Positions 1 to 6,201 of a stretch of DNA of 10,143 nt are shown piece after piece. How positions within the stretch are numbered: the stretch's first letter is position 1; the number at the start of each line of letters is the position of its first letter. Origin of the DNA: Chloroflexota bacterium (GTDB lineage: Bacteria; Chloroflexota; Limnocylindria; Limnocylindrales; CSP1-4); assembly GCA_029858845.1 (NCBI GenBank), contig JAOUEG010000049.1, positions 1-10,143 on the forward strand, written 5' to 3'. Made by a program: the position numbers and the translations under genes. Under the pieces are notes generated by a model. It did not search any database, was not told the origin of the DNA, and worked only from the letters and a program-made list of their open reading frames with translations.

Positions 1-1
1 C

Positions 2-955
2 GTCACCGGCTGCGGTACCTCTGAGCACGCCGCCCAGGCGGCCGCCGAGATCCTCGGCGAGGTCACGGGGTCGCCCCTGATCCGGAGCGTCCAGGCGTTC
101 GAGCTGTCGCTGGAACCACCCACGGGCGGGCTCGTCATCGGGATATCGCACGAGGGGGCGACGCCCGCCACCAATGCCGCGGTCATCGCCGCACGAGCTG
201 CCGGTGCGAGGACGGCGATGGTGACGGTCTCCGCACGCTCACCCGGCGCGGCCCTCGCCGACATCGTTCTCGAGACACTGGAGCTGGACCAGAGCTGGTG
301 CCATACGGTCGGTTACGTCAGCCCGATCGCCGCGATCACGGCCGTGGCCGGCCACCTGACCGGCACCCCGATCCCGCCCAGCGTCGCCTCGGCCCTCCTG
401 CTGGGCGGCAGTGCGACCGAGCCGGCGGCACGCGCCCTCGCGATCGCTGATGGCCTGATGGGCGTCGAGCGCTGGCTCGTCCTGGCGTCCGGTGCCGATC
501 GACCCGCCGGACGCGAGCTCGTGCTCAAGGTCGAGGAGGGCGCCTGGATGCCGGCCGCCTACCGTGACCTCGAGACGTTCCTGCACGGCCACCTCGCCGC
601 CACCGACGTCACGACCGGCCTTGTCGCGATCGCCACCGACCGAAGAGGTCGGCCGACGAGGATGGCACGAGTCCGCGACGCGCTGGCGGCCGCGCGGACG
701 ATCGGCATGCCCACCGCGGCCATCCTGTCGGCGGCCGCCGACGAACTCGTGGCGACCGAGCTCACCTCGACCGGCCGGATCGTGCTGCCCGATGGCCCGC
801 CCGAGGTCCCTGCGGCCGTCGCCTCACTGCTGGGGAGCGCGACCGCCCTCCAGACCCTGACCGAACGCCTCGCGCGGGTCAGGGACGTGGACCCCGATCC
901 AATCCACCGCGACGTGGACCGCTACCGGGCCGCCGCCGAGGCAGCCGAGGGTTGA
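2..955 (+). CDS. SIS-domain sugar-phosphate isomerase-like protein, 5' end missing
   Basis: The reading frame is open from base 2 and ends with TGA at 953-955, leaving 317 visible residues; the start lies off the left edge. The visible part begins in the first SIS (sugar isomerase) domain, with the phosphosugar-binding loop GCGTS at visible residues 3-7 and a second loop, GISHEGAT, at 47-54 in the place of the usual S-x-S-G-E-T. A second SIS-like half follows from about residue 160 (WLVLASGADRPAGRELVLK, then an acidic helix). Two tandem SIS domains without a visible amidotransferase domain resemble the isomerase half of GlmS and the AgaS/FrlB-type deglycases. The substrate would be an amino- or keto-sugar phosphate in the cytosol, but I cannot name it. 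The first internal ATG, at 218, would delete the first loop and is not the start. The gene converges on the LLM oxidoreductase, 21 bp away. Confidence 0.8.
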   Translation, partial: VTGCGTSEHAAQAAAEILGEVTGSPLIRSVQAFELSLEPPTGGLVIGISHEGATPATNAAVIAARAAGARTAMVTVSARSPGAALADIVLETLELDQSWCHTVGYVSPIAAITAVAGHLTGTPIPPSVASALLLGGSATEPAARALAIADGLMGVERWLVLASGADRPAGRELVLKVEEGAWMPAAYRDLETFLHGHLAATDVTTGLVAIATDRRGRPTRMARVRDALAAARTIGMPTAAILSAAADELVATELTSTGRIVLPDGPPEVPAAVASLLGSATALQTLTERLARVRDVDPDPIHRDVDRYRAAAEAAEG

Positions 956-959
956 ATCA

Positions 960-1000
960 CTGGTCGCACGGCGCGGTCAAGCCGATCGACGCGCGACCAG
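960..1000. terminator. Inverted repeat at convergent gene ends, possible bidirectional terminator
   Basis: CTGGTCGC (960-967) is perfectly complementary to GCGACCAG (993-1000), an 8-bp stem with a 25-nt loop. It sits between the convergent stops at 955 and 977 and reaches into the last codons of the minus-strand gene. There is no T-run on either side, so a canonical intrinsic terminator is not shown. Chance pairing in GC-rich DNA is possible. Confidence 0.25.
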
Positions 1001-1969
1001 CTCCTGGCCCATCACGTCCACCATGTCCAGGTCCCACGGGAGGAAGTCCTGGAGCATGATCCGCTGGATCCCGGCGGCCGCGAACCGCGCCACCTGCGCC
1101 CGAGCTTCGTCCGGCAGGCCGTAGACCCATCGCCCGCGGCGCTCCTCGAGCCAGGCCTCGCCGTCGGCGAGCTCGTCGCCGAAGGCCTCCAGCAGCGTGC
1201 GTTCGCGCTCGTCGAGCTCGTCCTGCGTCCGGGCCACCAGGACGCCGGACATCGTGCTCCGGGCGAGCGTCCCCGGATCGCGGCCGATGACCCGGCACGC
1301 CTCATCCAGTTCCGCCCGGACCTCCGCCGCCCGTGCCGGTGCGGACGACGACAGGTTGAATTCATCCGCGTAGCGCGCCGCCAGGCGCAGCGAGCGGGGA
1401 GTGCCCTGGCCACCGATGATGATCCGCGGCCGCGCCCCACCGACCGGCGTGGACGGGCGTCCCGGGACATCCAGCGGGCGCGGCCGGAACAGCGCGCCTT
1501 GCACCCGCATCCCGCTGAGGCCCTCGTAGGTCCAGCCGTCCGGCTCACCCCACAGGCCGTGAAGGACGGCCAGCTGGTCCTCCAGCAGATCCGCCCGCTT
1601 CTCGATCGGCGGAAAATCCAGCCCCAGCTGCGCGTGCTCTTCGGCGTTCCAGCCCGCGCCCACGCCCACCTCGACGCGGCCGCCACTCATCTCGTCAACG
1701 GTCGTCACGACCTTCGCGAACGCTCCCGGGTGCCGGAACGTGACCGGTGAGACCAGGACGCCCAACCCGATCCGCCGGGTCTCGCGGGCCAGGCCGGCCA
1801 GCACGGACCAGGCATCCGTCGAGGGCATCCCCGCGGGACCCGGGAAGCTGGCGAAATGGTCCGCCCGGAAGAAGGCGTCGAAACCATTCGCCTCGGCGCT
1901 CCTGGTGATGGCCAGCTGGTCCTCGTAGCTCATCCCCTGCTGGGGTTCGGTCATCAATGCGAAACGCAT
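977..1969 (-). CDS. LLM class F420-dependent oxidoreductase
   Basis: This 330-residue protein has the length and signatures of the luciferase-like monooxygenase TIM-barrel family that uses cofactor F420. Near the N terminus RADHF (residues 35-39) matches the usual S/A-D-H-F segment. GVGAGWNAEEH (102-112) is the conserved G-x-G-x-G-W-N/W turn. IIGGQGTPRSLRLAARYADEFN-type sequence starting at residue 184 is the usual phosphate-binding region. The C terminus (IQRIMLQDF, then a QELV tail) resembles the TIGR03560-type F420 subfamily. The reaction would be hydride transfer from reduced F420 to an unknown organic substrate in the cytosol. The ATG at 1969-1967 is preferred because GGGAG lies 6 nt upstream; the frame stays open much further upstream only by chance, across the MarR gene. 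The gene is divergent from the MarR-efflux run, so the regulator may also control it. Confidence 0.88.
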   Translation of the reverse strand: MRFALMTEPQQGMSYEDQLAITRSAEANGFDAFFRADHFASFPGPAGMPSTDAWSVLAGLARETRRIGLGVLVSPVTFRHPGAFAKVVTTVDEMSGGRVEVGVGAGWNAEEHAQLGLDFPPIEKRADLLEDQLAVLHGLWGEPDGWTYEGLSGMRVQGALFRPRPLDVPGRPSTPVGGARPRIIIGGQGTPRSLRLAARYADEFNLSSSAPARAAEVRAELDEACRVIGRDPGTLARSTMSGVLVARTQDELDERERTLLEAFGDELADGEAWLEERRGRWVYGLPDEARAQVARFAAAGIQRIMLQDFLPWDLDMVDVMGQELVARRSA

Positions 1970-2038
1970 CCGGTACTCCCGTTCGACTCGATGGTCGCTG
2001 TAGACAGCATTATCAAGTGATGTACCATATTCAACTGC
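1970..2038. promoter_or_regulatory. Divergent promoter/operator region between LLM oxidoreductase and marR-like gene
   Basis: This 69-bp spacer is the most A/T-rich stretch near these genes. Two similar 10-mers, ATTATCAAGT (2009-2018) and ATATTCAACT (2027-2036), match at 7 of 10 positions and lie 18 bp apart in the same orientation. The first overlaps the small palindrome ATCA-AG-TGAT (2012-2021). On the plus strand TAGACA (2001-2006) and TACCAT (2023-2028), spaced 16 nt, are a plausible -35/-10 pair for the regulator, placing the transcript start very near the ATG at 2039. MarR proteins commonly bind A/T-rich repeats in their own divergent promoters. That the protein encoded next door binds here is an inference. 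Confidence 0.5.
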
Positions 2039-2539
2039 ATGCGAACTATCGACGCGGACCAGGGGCTCAAGGACCGCATCATCACGGACTTTCGCGCCGC
2101 GATGGCGGAGCTGCGCTGCATCGGCAGCGAGCGGCTCGTGCGCATCGGCGTGAGTATGTCGCAGCTGCATGTCATGTCCATGCTGGACCGCCACGGCGAC
2201 ATGCCGATGAGCCGGCTTGCCGAGATGATCGACGTCTCCCTGTCCAACGCCACCGGGCTCGTCGACCGCATGGAGGAGCGCGGTTTCGTGGAGCGCGTCC
2301 GCGTGCCGGACGACCGGCGCGTCGTCCTCGTTCGGATCACCAAGGCCGGGCGCCGCATCCTCGACGAGGTCGAGGTGCTCCGTGCCGAGACCCTGCGAGC
2401 CGTCTTGGATCGGCTCGATCCGGATCAGTTGGACGGCATCGCCCGCGCCACCGCGGACCTGCGTGATGCCCTGGCGGCCGTGGCCGCCACGCCCGGGGCC
2501 ACGGACCACGACCACACGACCGACCGCCGGAGGACCTGA
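2039..2539 (+). CDS. MarR-family transcriptional regulator
   Basis: This 166-residue protein has the MarR winged-helix layout. An N-terminal dimerisation helix (about 8-35) leads to SQLHVMSMLDRHGDMPMSRLAE-type sequence beginning at residue 41, then a recognition helix around 67-84 (SLSNATGLVDRMEERGFV). The wing at about 88-101 carries the typical R-x-x-D-D-R-R motif (VPDDRR), and a C-terminal dimer helix pair follows. Such proteins are usually cytosolic repressors released by phenolic or other small ligands, or by thiol oxidation; the only Cys is C27, in the N-terminal helix. The ATG at 2039 has no Shine-Dalgarno sequence, and a -10-like TACCAT at 2023-2028 suggests a leaderless or near-leaderless mRNA. 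The next gene, an efflux transporter, starts 7 bp after the stop, the usual arrangement of MarR regulators with their target pumps. Confidence 0.92.
   Translation: MRTIDADQGLKDRIITDFRAAMAELRCIGSERLVRIGVSMSQLHVMSMLDRHGDMPMSRLAEMIDVSLSNATGLVDRMEERGFVERVRVPDDRRVVLVRITKAGRRILDEVEVLRAETLRAVLDRLDPDQLDGIARATADLRDALAAVAATPGATDHDHTTDRRRT
2529..2533 (+). promoter_or_regulatory. Ribosome binding site GGAGG for the MFS transporter
   Basis: GGAGG lies inside the last codons of the marR-like gene, 13 nt before the ATG at 2547. The spacing is longer than ideal, but it is the only strong match, and it supports co-translation of the two genes. Confidence 0.5.
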
Positions 2540-2546
2540 ACCGCCC

Positions 2547-4262
2547 ATGGAGAGTTTCCCGATCGAGACGGGAGGGCAGACGCCATCCCTCGCCGAAGAC
2601 CCGGCCCTGGGGCTGAGCCACCGCGCCAAGCTGGAGATCCTGGGCGCCGTCCTGCTGGCCCTGTTCCTGGGCGCGCTGGACCAGACGATCGTCGGTACGG
2701 CGCTGCCGCAGATCGTGACGGACCTCGGCGGCAACGAGTACTACAACTGGGTCGTCACCATCTACCTGCTGACGTCCACGATCACGGTCCCCTTCTACGG
2801 CAAGCTCTCCGACCTGTACGGCCGCAAGCCGATGCTGATGATCGGCGTGTCGATCTTCCTGATCGGCTCGGCCCTCTCGGGCCTGTCCCAGAACATGGCG
2901 CAGCTCATCATCTTCCGAGGTGTGCAGGGCATCGGCGCCGGCGCGCTCTTCCCGATCGCACTGGCGGTCATCGGCGACCTCTTCACGCCGGCCGAGCGCG
3001 GTCGTTATCAGGGCCTCTTCGGGGCCGTCTTCGGCATCTCGTTCATCATCGGCCCGGCCCTCGGCGGCATCCTGACGGACACCGTCGGCTGGCACTGGAT
3101 CTTCTACGTCAACATCCCGATCGGGCTCGTCAGCCTGTTCGTCATCGGCCGCCTGCTCCCCACCGTCAAGCGACCGAATGCCTCGCGCAACCTGGACATC
3201 CCGGGCGCGATCGTCTTCACCATCGCCATCAGCATGTTGCTGGTCGGGTTGACGAACAAGCAGTCGGCAACCTGGGAAGACCCCTGGGTCGGCGGCCTGA
3301 TCGCCGCATCCGCCGTGCTCGGAGCCGTGTTCGTGTTCATCGAATCGCGCGCCAAGGAGCCGATCATCCCCCTCGGGATGTTCCGGAACCGGACCTATAC
3401 GTCGTCCATCATCTCGACGTTCCTGGTCAGCTTCGGCTTCTTCGGGGCGATCATCTTCCTGCCGCGCTGGTTCCAGTTCGTGAACGGGTCCAGCGCCACC
3501 GAGTCGGGCTACCAGCTCTTCCCGCTCCTGATCGGCCTGATCGGCAGTTCGATCGTGTCCGGCATCCTCGTGTCGAAGACCGGCCGCTACAAGGCGATCA
3601 TCCTGGTCGGGCTGGCCCTGATGACCGTCGGTCTGACGCTCATGTCCCAGATCCGCGCCACCACGGAGCTGCCCATGCTGTGGCTGTGGATGTTCGTCAC
3701 CGGTGTCGGCATCGGCCCGACCCTGTCGGTCTTCACGATCGTCGTCCAGAACGCGGTCCCGTTCAGCCAGCTCGGCGTGGCCACCAGCAACCTGACCTTC
3801 TTCCGTCAGATCGGTGGCTCCATCGGCCTGGCCATCACCGGCACCGTGTTCGCCACGCGACTCGTCGAGGAGCTGCCGGGTCAGCTGACGACGGCGGGCG
3901 TGCCGGAGCCCGTCGTGGCCCAGTTCGCCGGCTCGAGCGTGGGCGCGATCGACGACCTGATCGGGGTCGGGGGGGATCTTGGCGCCCAGATCCTGACGCT
4001 CATCCCGCCGTCCTTCCAGGACGCCATCAAGCCACTGATCCCGGCCATCGTCGAGGGGATCCACGAGGCGTTCAGCCTCGCTGTCTCGGCCAGCTTCCAG
4101 GTCGGCATCCTGACCACCGTCCTGGCCTTCGTGGCTGCCATCGCGATGCGGGAACTCCCGCTCCGGTCGCGGCACGGCGACGCGCATGCCCCGGTCGCCA
4201 GCTCGGAGCGCACGACGGTGGTGGCCGAGGCCCCGGCGGCATTCACGAGCGCGAGCGACTAG
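2547..4262 (+). CDS. DHA2 family MFS multidrug efflux transporter (EmrB/QacA type)
   Basis: This 571-residue inner-membrane protein is a proton-coupled drug exporter of the 14-helix DHA2 group. A hydrophilic N terminus of about 30 residues precedes helix 1, which has the DHA2 signature LDQTIVGTALPQI (44-56, with the conserved membrane Asp D45). Motif A, GKLSDLYGRKPM, is at 85-96, and the antiporter motif C region, GISFIIGPALGGIL, is at 163-176. A long amphipathic loop follows about residue 460, before the final helix, as is common in high-GC homologues; the tail is short and Ala/Thr-rich. The ATG at 2547 is chosen because it follows the MarR stop by 7 bp and has an upstream GGAGG; an earlier ATG at 2382 would overlap the MarR gene and add non-homologous sequence. 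The likely regulator is the upstream MarR protein. The substrate cannot be read from the sequence. Confidence 0.93.
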   Translation: MESFPIETGGQTPSLAEDPALGLSHRAKLEILGAVLLALFLGALDQTIVGTALPQIVTDLGGNEYYNWVVTIYLLTSTITVPFYGKLSDLYGRKPMLMIGVSIFLIGSALSGLSQNMAQLIIFRGVQGIGAGALFPIALAVIGDLFTPAERGRYQGLFGAVFGISFIIGPALGGILTDTVGWHWIFYVNIPIGLVSLFVIGRLLPTVKRPNASRNLDIPGAIVFTIAISMLLVGLTNKQSATWEDPWVGGLIAASAVLGAVFVFIESRAKEPIIPLGMFRNRTYTSSIISTFLVSFGFFGAIIFLPRWFQFVNGSSATESGYQLFPLLIGLIGSSIVSGILVSKTGRYKAIILVGLALMTVGLTLMSQIRATTELPMLWLWMFVTGVGIGPTLSVFTIVVQNAVPFSQLGVATSNLTFFRQIGGSIGLAITGTVFATRLVEELPGQLTTAGVPEPVVAQFAGSSVGAIDDLIGVGGDLGAQILTLIPPSFQDAIKPLIPAIVEGIHEAFSLAVSASFQVGILTTVLAFVAAIAMRELPLRSRHGDAHAPVASSERTTVVAEAPAAFTSASD

Positions 4263-4267
4263 CCGGC

Positions 4268-4783
4268 GTGCCGCTCCGCCCGGCGATCTACCCGCCGCAC
4301 CTCCTCGCCCCGGGTGTCGATCCGTCGGCACCCGCGTTCCAGCCCGTGCTGGACGCCGAGGATCTTCCCGTCGGGGAGATGCGGAGGATCAGCCGGGGCG
4401 ACCTGGACGTCCTGCTCGTCCACACGGACCGGGGTGTCGTTGCCACGGATGACCGTTGTCCGCACATGGCCGCGCCACTGTCGCTGGGGAGTCTTGACGG
4501 TTGCGTCGTCGCCTGCCCGCTGCACGAGGGTCGCTTCGATCTGGTCGACGGCGACCCGGTCCAGATGCCGACCACCGGCGGGCTCCGACCGGACGGGACC
4601 TACCACCCGACCTGGTCGCCGGCCGGTCGCGAGCCGAAGACCGATCCACCCGGGAAGAAGGCGGAGGCCCGGCGGCTCACCCGCGTCCGCCGCCTTCGCT
4701 ACTACCCGGTCCGGGTCACGGGCGGGCGGATCGAGGTGGCGCTCCCACCGGACGCCCGGGCTGGACCAGCGACCGTCGACTGA
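4268..4783 (+). CDS. Rieske [2Fe-2S] domain protein with a long insertion
   Basis: This 171-residue cytosolic-type protein has both Rieske cluster boxes: C64-P-H66 in DDRCPHMAAPLSLG, and C83-P-L-H86 in ACPLHEGRFD. Two Cys and two His ligands bind a [2Fe-2S] cluster. The segment before box 1 (EDLPVGEMRRI) is the usual first strand. This favours the GTG at 4268 over the internal ATG at 4379, although the latter is preceded by a GGGGAG. After box 2 about 40 residues rich in Pro, Gly and Lys interrupt the domain before the last strands (YYPVRVTGGRIEV). A stand-alone Rieske protein usually passes electrons to an oxygenase or other redox partner; none lies directly beside it, though the LLM oxidoreductase is nearby. 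It starts 5 bp after the transporter stop with no clear Shine-Dalgarno sequence, so translation is probably coupled. Confidence 0.87.
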   Translation: MPLRPAIYPPHLLAPGVDPSAPAFQPVLDAEDLPVGEMRRISRGDLDVLLVHTDRGVVATDDRCPHMAAPLSLGSLDGCVVACPLHEGRFDLVDGDPVQMPTTGGLRPDGTYHPTWSPAGREPKTDPPGKKAEARRLTRVRRLRYYPVRVTGGRIEVALPPDARAGPATVD

Positions 4784-4791
4784 ACGTCGCT
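4768..4791. terminator. Short hairpin at convergent gene ends, possible terminator
   Basis: AGCGAC (4768-4773) pairs with GTCGCT (4786-4791) around a 12-nt loop that contains the palindrome GTCGAC. It spans the 6-bp gap between the Rieske stop (4783) and the LOG-family stop (4790). No T-run follows, so this is only a candidate. Confidence 0.22.
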
Positions 4792-5602
4792 ATGGTCGTG
4801 ATCGGCTCGCGCCGGGATCCGGGTCGTCGGCGGGCCCGCTGGAGTCGACGGCATACGTGCGCACGAAATCCACCGCTTCGTCCGGATCGTCCGTCACGTG
4901 GAGCAGCGCGACGTCCTGGGGCGAGACGGATCCGTTCGGGATGAGCGTCCCACGGATCCAGTCCAACAACCCGGACCAGTAGGCGGACCCGACGAGCACG
5001 ACGGGGAAATGCCTGACCTTGCCCGTCTGGATCAGCGTCAACGCCTCGAACAGCTCGTCCATCGTCCCGAACCCGCCGGGCAGGATCACGAATCCGTCCG
5101 CGTACTTGACGAACATCGTCTTCCTGGCGAAGAAGTAGCGGAACTCCACGCCGAGGTCCACGTAGCGGTTGAGGGACTGCTCGTGGGGCAGTTCGATATT
5201 GCACCCGACGGACAGGCCGCCACCCTCCCGGCATCCGCGGTTGGCAGCCTCCATGGTGCCCGGCCCGCCGCCCGTGATGACGGCGTACCCGGCCTCTGCC
5301 AGCTTGCGGCCGATGGTCCGAGCGAGCTCGTACATCGGGCTGTCGGGTTGCGTGCGGGCCGAGCCGAAGACGGTCACGGCCGGGCCGACCGTCGCCATGG
5401 CGTCGAAGCCGTCGACGAACTCCGACAGGATTCGCAGGGCGCGCCACGGGTCGGTGTCGAGGAACGCCGGCGAGACCCGGCGCTCCAACAGCTTCTCGTC
5501 CTCGGTGGCCCTGTCGTCGTGCCGCATCCGCGCGGACGCGCTCGGCGTCACCCGCAAGCGCCCCACGCGGCGACCTTCCTGGCCCGAAATCTCGTCCGCC
5601 AC
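4790..5602 (-). CDS. LOG-family (TIGR00730) nucleoside-monophosphate phosphoribohydrolase
   Basis: This 270-residue protein belongs to the LOG/lysine-decarboxylase-like Rossmann family. It carries GGGPGTMEAANRG (111-123) and the signature PGGFGTMDE (175-183). ARKTMF (159-164) supplies the Arg-Lys pair that in LOG proteins contacts the phosphoribosyl group. Members hydrolyse the N-glycosidic bond of cytokinin riboside 5'-monophosphates or AMP-like nucleotides, releasing base and ribose 5-phosphate; the old name lysine decarboxylase is misleading. About 70 residues precede the core (VGPAVTVFGSART), as in the longer bacterial subgroup. The GTG at 5602 is the most upstream start; ATG at 5527 (residue 26) is an alternative, since neither has a Shine-Dalgarno sequence and the first 25 residues look low-complexity. 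The true substrate here is unknown. It is divergent from a small membrane protein across 29 bp. Confidence 0.88.
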   Translation of the reverse strand: MADEISGQEGRRVGRLRVTPSASARMRHDDRATEDEKLLERRVSPAFLDTDPWRALRILSEFVDGFDAMATVGPAVTVFGSARTQPDSPMYELARTIGRKLAEAGYAVITGGGPGTMEAANRGCREGGGLSVGCNIELPHEQSLNRYVDLGVEFRYFFARKTMFVKYADGFVILPGGFGTMDELFEALTLIQTGKVRHFPVVLVGSAYWSGLLDWIRGTLIPNGSVSPQDVALLHVTDDPDEAVDFVRTYAVDSSGPADDPDPGASRSRP

Positions 5603-5607
5603 GTCGC

Positions 5608-5613
5608 TAGGAT
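5608..5613 (+). promoter_or_regulatory. -10-like hexamer TAGGAT, small membrane protein promoter
   Basis: TAGGAT, preceded by GC, sits 18 nt before the ATG at 5632. A transcript starting near 5620 would contain the GGGAGG at 5621-5626. The same bases read on the minus strand give CATCCT, 6 nt before the GTG of the LOG-family gene, so the two promoters may overlap almost completely. No -35 element is recognisable. Confidence 0.35.
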
Positions 5614-5620
5614 GCCACCC

Positions 5621-5626
5621 GGGAGG
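5621..5626 (+). promoter_or_regulatory. Ribosome binding site GGGAGG deciding the start at 5632
   Basis: GGGAGG ends 5 nt before the ATG at 5632, good spacing. The GTG at 5626, two codons upstream in the same frame, overlaps this site and is therefore not the start. Confidence 0.7.
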
Positions 5627-5631
5627 TGCTG

Positions 5632-5823
5632 ATGCGCGGACGGGTGATCGTGGCCCTGGCGATGCTGGCGGTGGGGCTGGTGTGGATCGGCCAGGGCCTC
5701 GGGGTGCTGCGCGGCTCGAGCTTCATGGTGGATGACCTGCGCTGGGCGGCCATCGGCGCGATCCTGGTCGTCGTCGGTGGGATCATCGCGATCAGCGCCT
5801 GGCGGACCCGCCCGAGGGCCTGA
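5632..5823 (+). CDS. Small two-helix membrane protein of unknown function
   Basis: This 63-residue protein has a strong Shine-Dalgarno sequence and two clear hydrophobic segments. Helix 1 spans about 5-24 (VIVALAMLAVGLVWIGQGLG) and helix 2 about 38-57 (WAAIGAILVVVGGIIAI). They are joined by a short polar loop (RGSSFMVDDLR), and the C-terminal tail is basic (WRTRPRA). The positive tail and short loop fit a hairpin with both ends in the cytosol. Similar GLVWIGQGLG proteins are common in high-GC bacteria, but I know no function for them. Its last 32 bp overlap the end of the convergent ArsC-like gene. It could be a free-standing gene, as no plus-strand partner follows. Confidence 0.72.
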   Translation: MRGRVIVALAMLAVGLVWIGQGLGVLRGSSFMVDDLRWAAIGAILVVVGGIIAISAWRTRPRA

Positions 5824-6199
5824 GCCAGACTGCCCAGGTCGCCTCGGCGCGGCCGGCGGTCACCTCGTTCCCGTGCCGGACCAGCGGCAGCCGGATCAGG
5901 CGAGGATCACGCTGGAGCCGCTCCACGATGGCACGGTCGTCCATCTGCAGGTGCTCGAGTCCGGCCTCCCGATACGGTTTCGACGTCTCGTCGAGCAGGG
6001 CGCGCGCGCCCAGCCGCTCGACGAACCTCCGCAGTTCACCGGGCGCGATCGCCCGTTTCCTGAGGTCGGCATAGTGCACCGCCACGCGTCGTTCGCGGAA
6101 GAACCGCAGCCCGGCGCGGGTGGCCTGGGAGTCGTCCGTCCCGAACACCTGGATGTCCGGCATCTTCCTGGTCGGTGTCTTTGGCAGCGGCGCCGGCAT
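5792..6199 (-). CDS. ArsC/Spx-like thioredoxin-fold protein lacking cysteine
   Basis: This 135-residue protein matches the ArsC/Spx family from residue 14 on. It has strand IQVFG (16-20), then the active-site loop, helix RAGLRFFRERRVAVHYADLRK, a middle helical part, the RLP cis-proline segment (103-105), and LVRHGNEVTAG near the end. In relatives the loop reads G-x-x-x-C-x-x-C/T-R; here it is G20-TDDS24-QA-T27-R28, so the catalytic Cys is Ser, and there is no Cys anywhere in the protein. Arsenate or disulfide reduction by the usual thiol route is therefore unlikely; an Spx-like binding role is possible. The ATG at 6199 is 2 nt after the stop of the upstream nitroreductase, with GGCGGA 8 nt before it, so the two are likely co-translated. 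M13 (6163) is an alternative start at the domain edge. Confidence 0.75.
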   Translation of the reverse strand: MPAPLPKTPTRKMPDIQVFGTDDSQATRAGLRFFRERRVAVHYADLRKRAIAPGELRRFVERLGARALLDETSKPYREAGLEHLQMDDRAIVERLQRDPRLIRLPLVRHGNEVTAGRAEATWAVWLRPSGGSARR

Positions 6200-6201
6200 C
6201 G

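Noticed and set aside
1970..2734. Upstream extension of the LLM oxidoreductase frame to a 585-residue protein
   Set aside because: The extension runs antisense through the MarR gene and has no family similarity; the family N terminus and a GGGAG site fit the start at 1969.
2337..4331. A 664-residue open frame antisense to the transporter gene, rich in Asp, Arg and Glu
   Set aside because: It is the complement of an MFS gene with G/C-rich third positions; the composition is low-complexity and no domain is visible.
4259..4606. Minus-strand open frames opposite the Rieske gene
   Set aside because: The plus strand carries both Rieske cluster boxes in one frame, so these are shadows.
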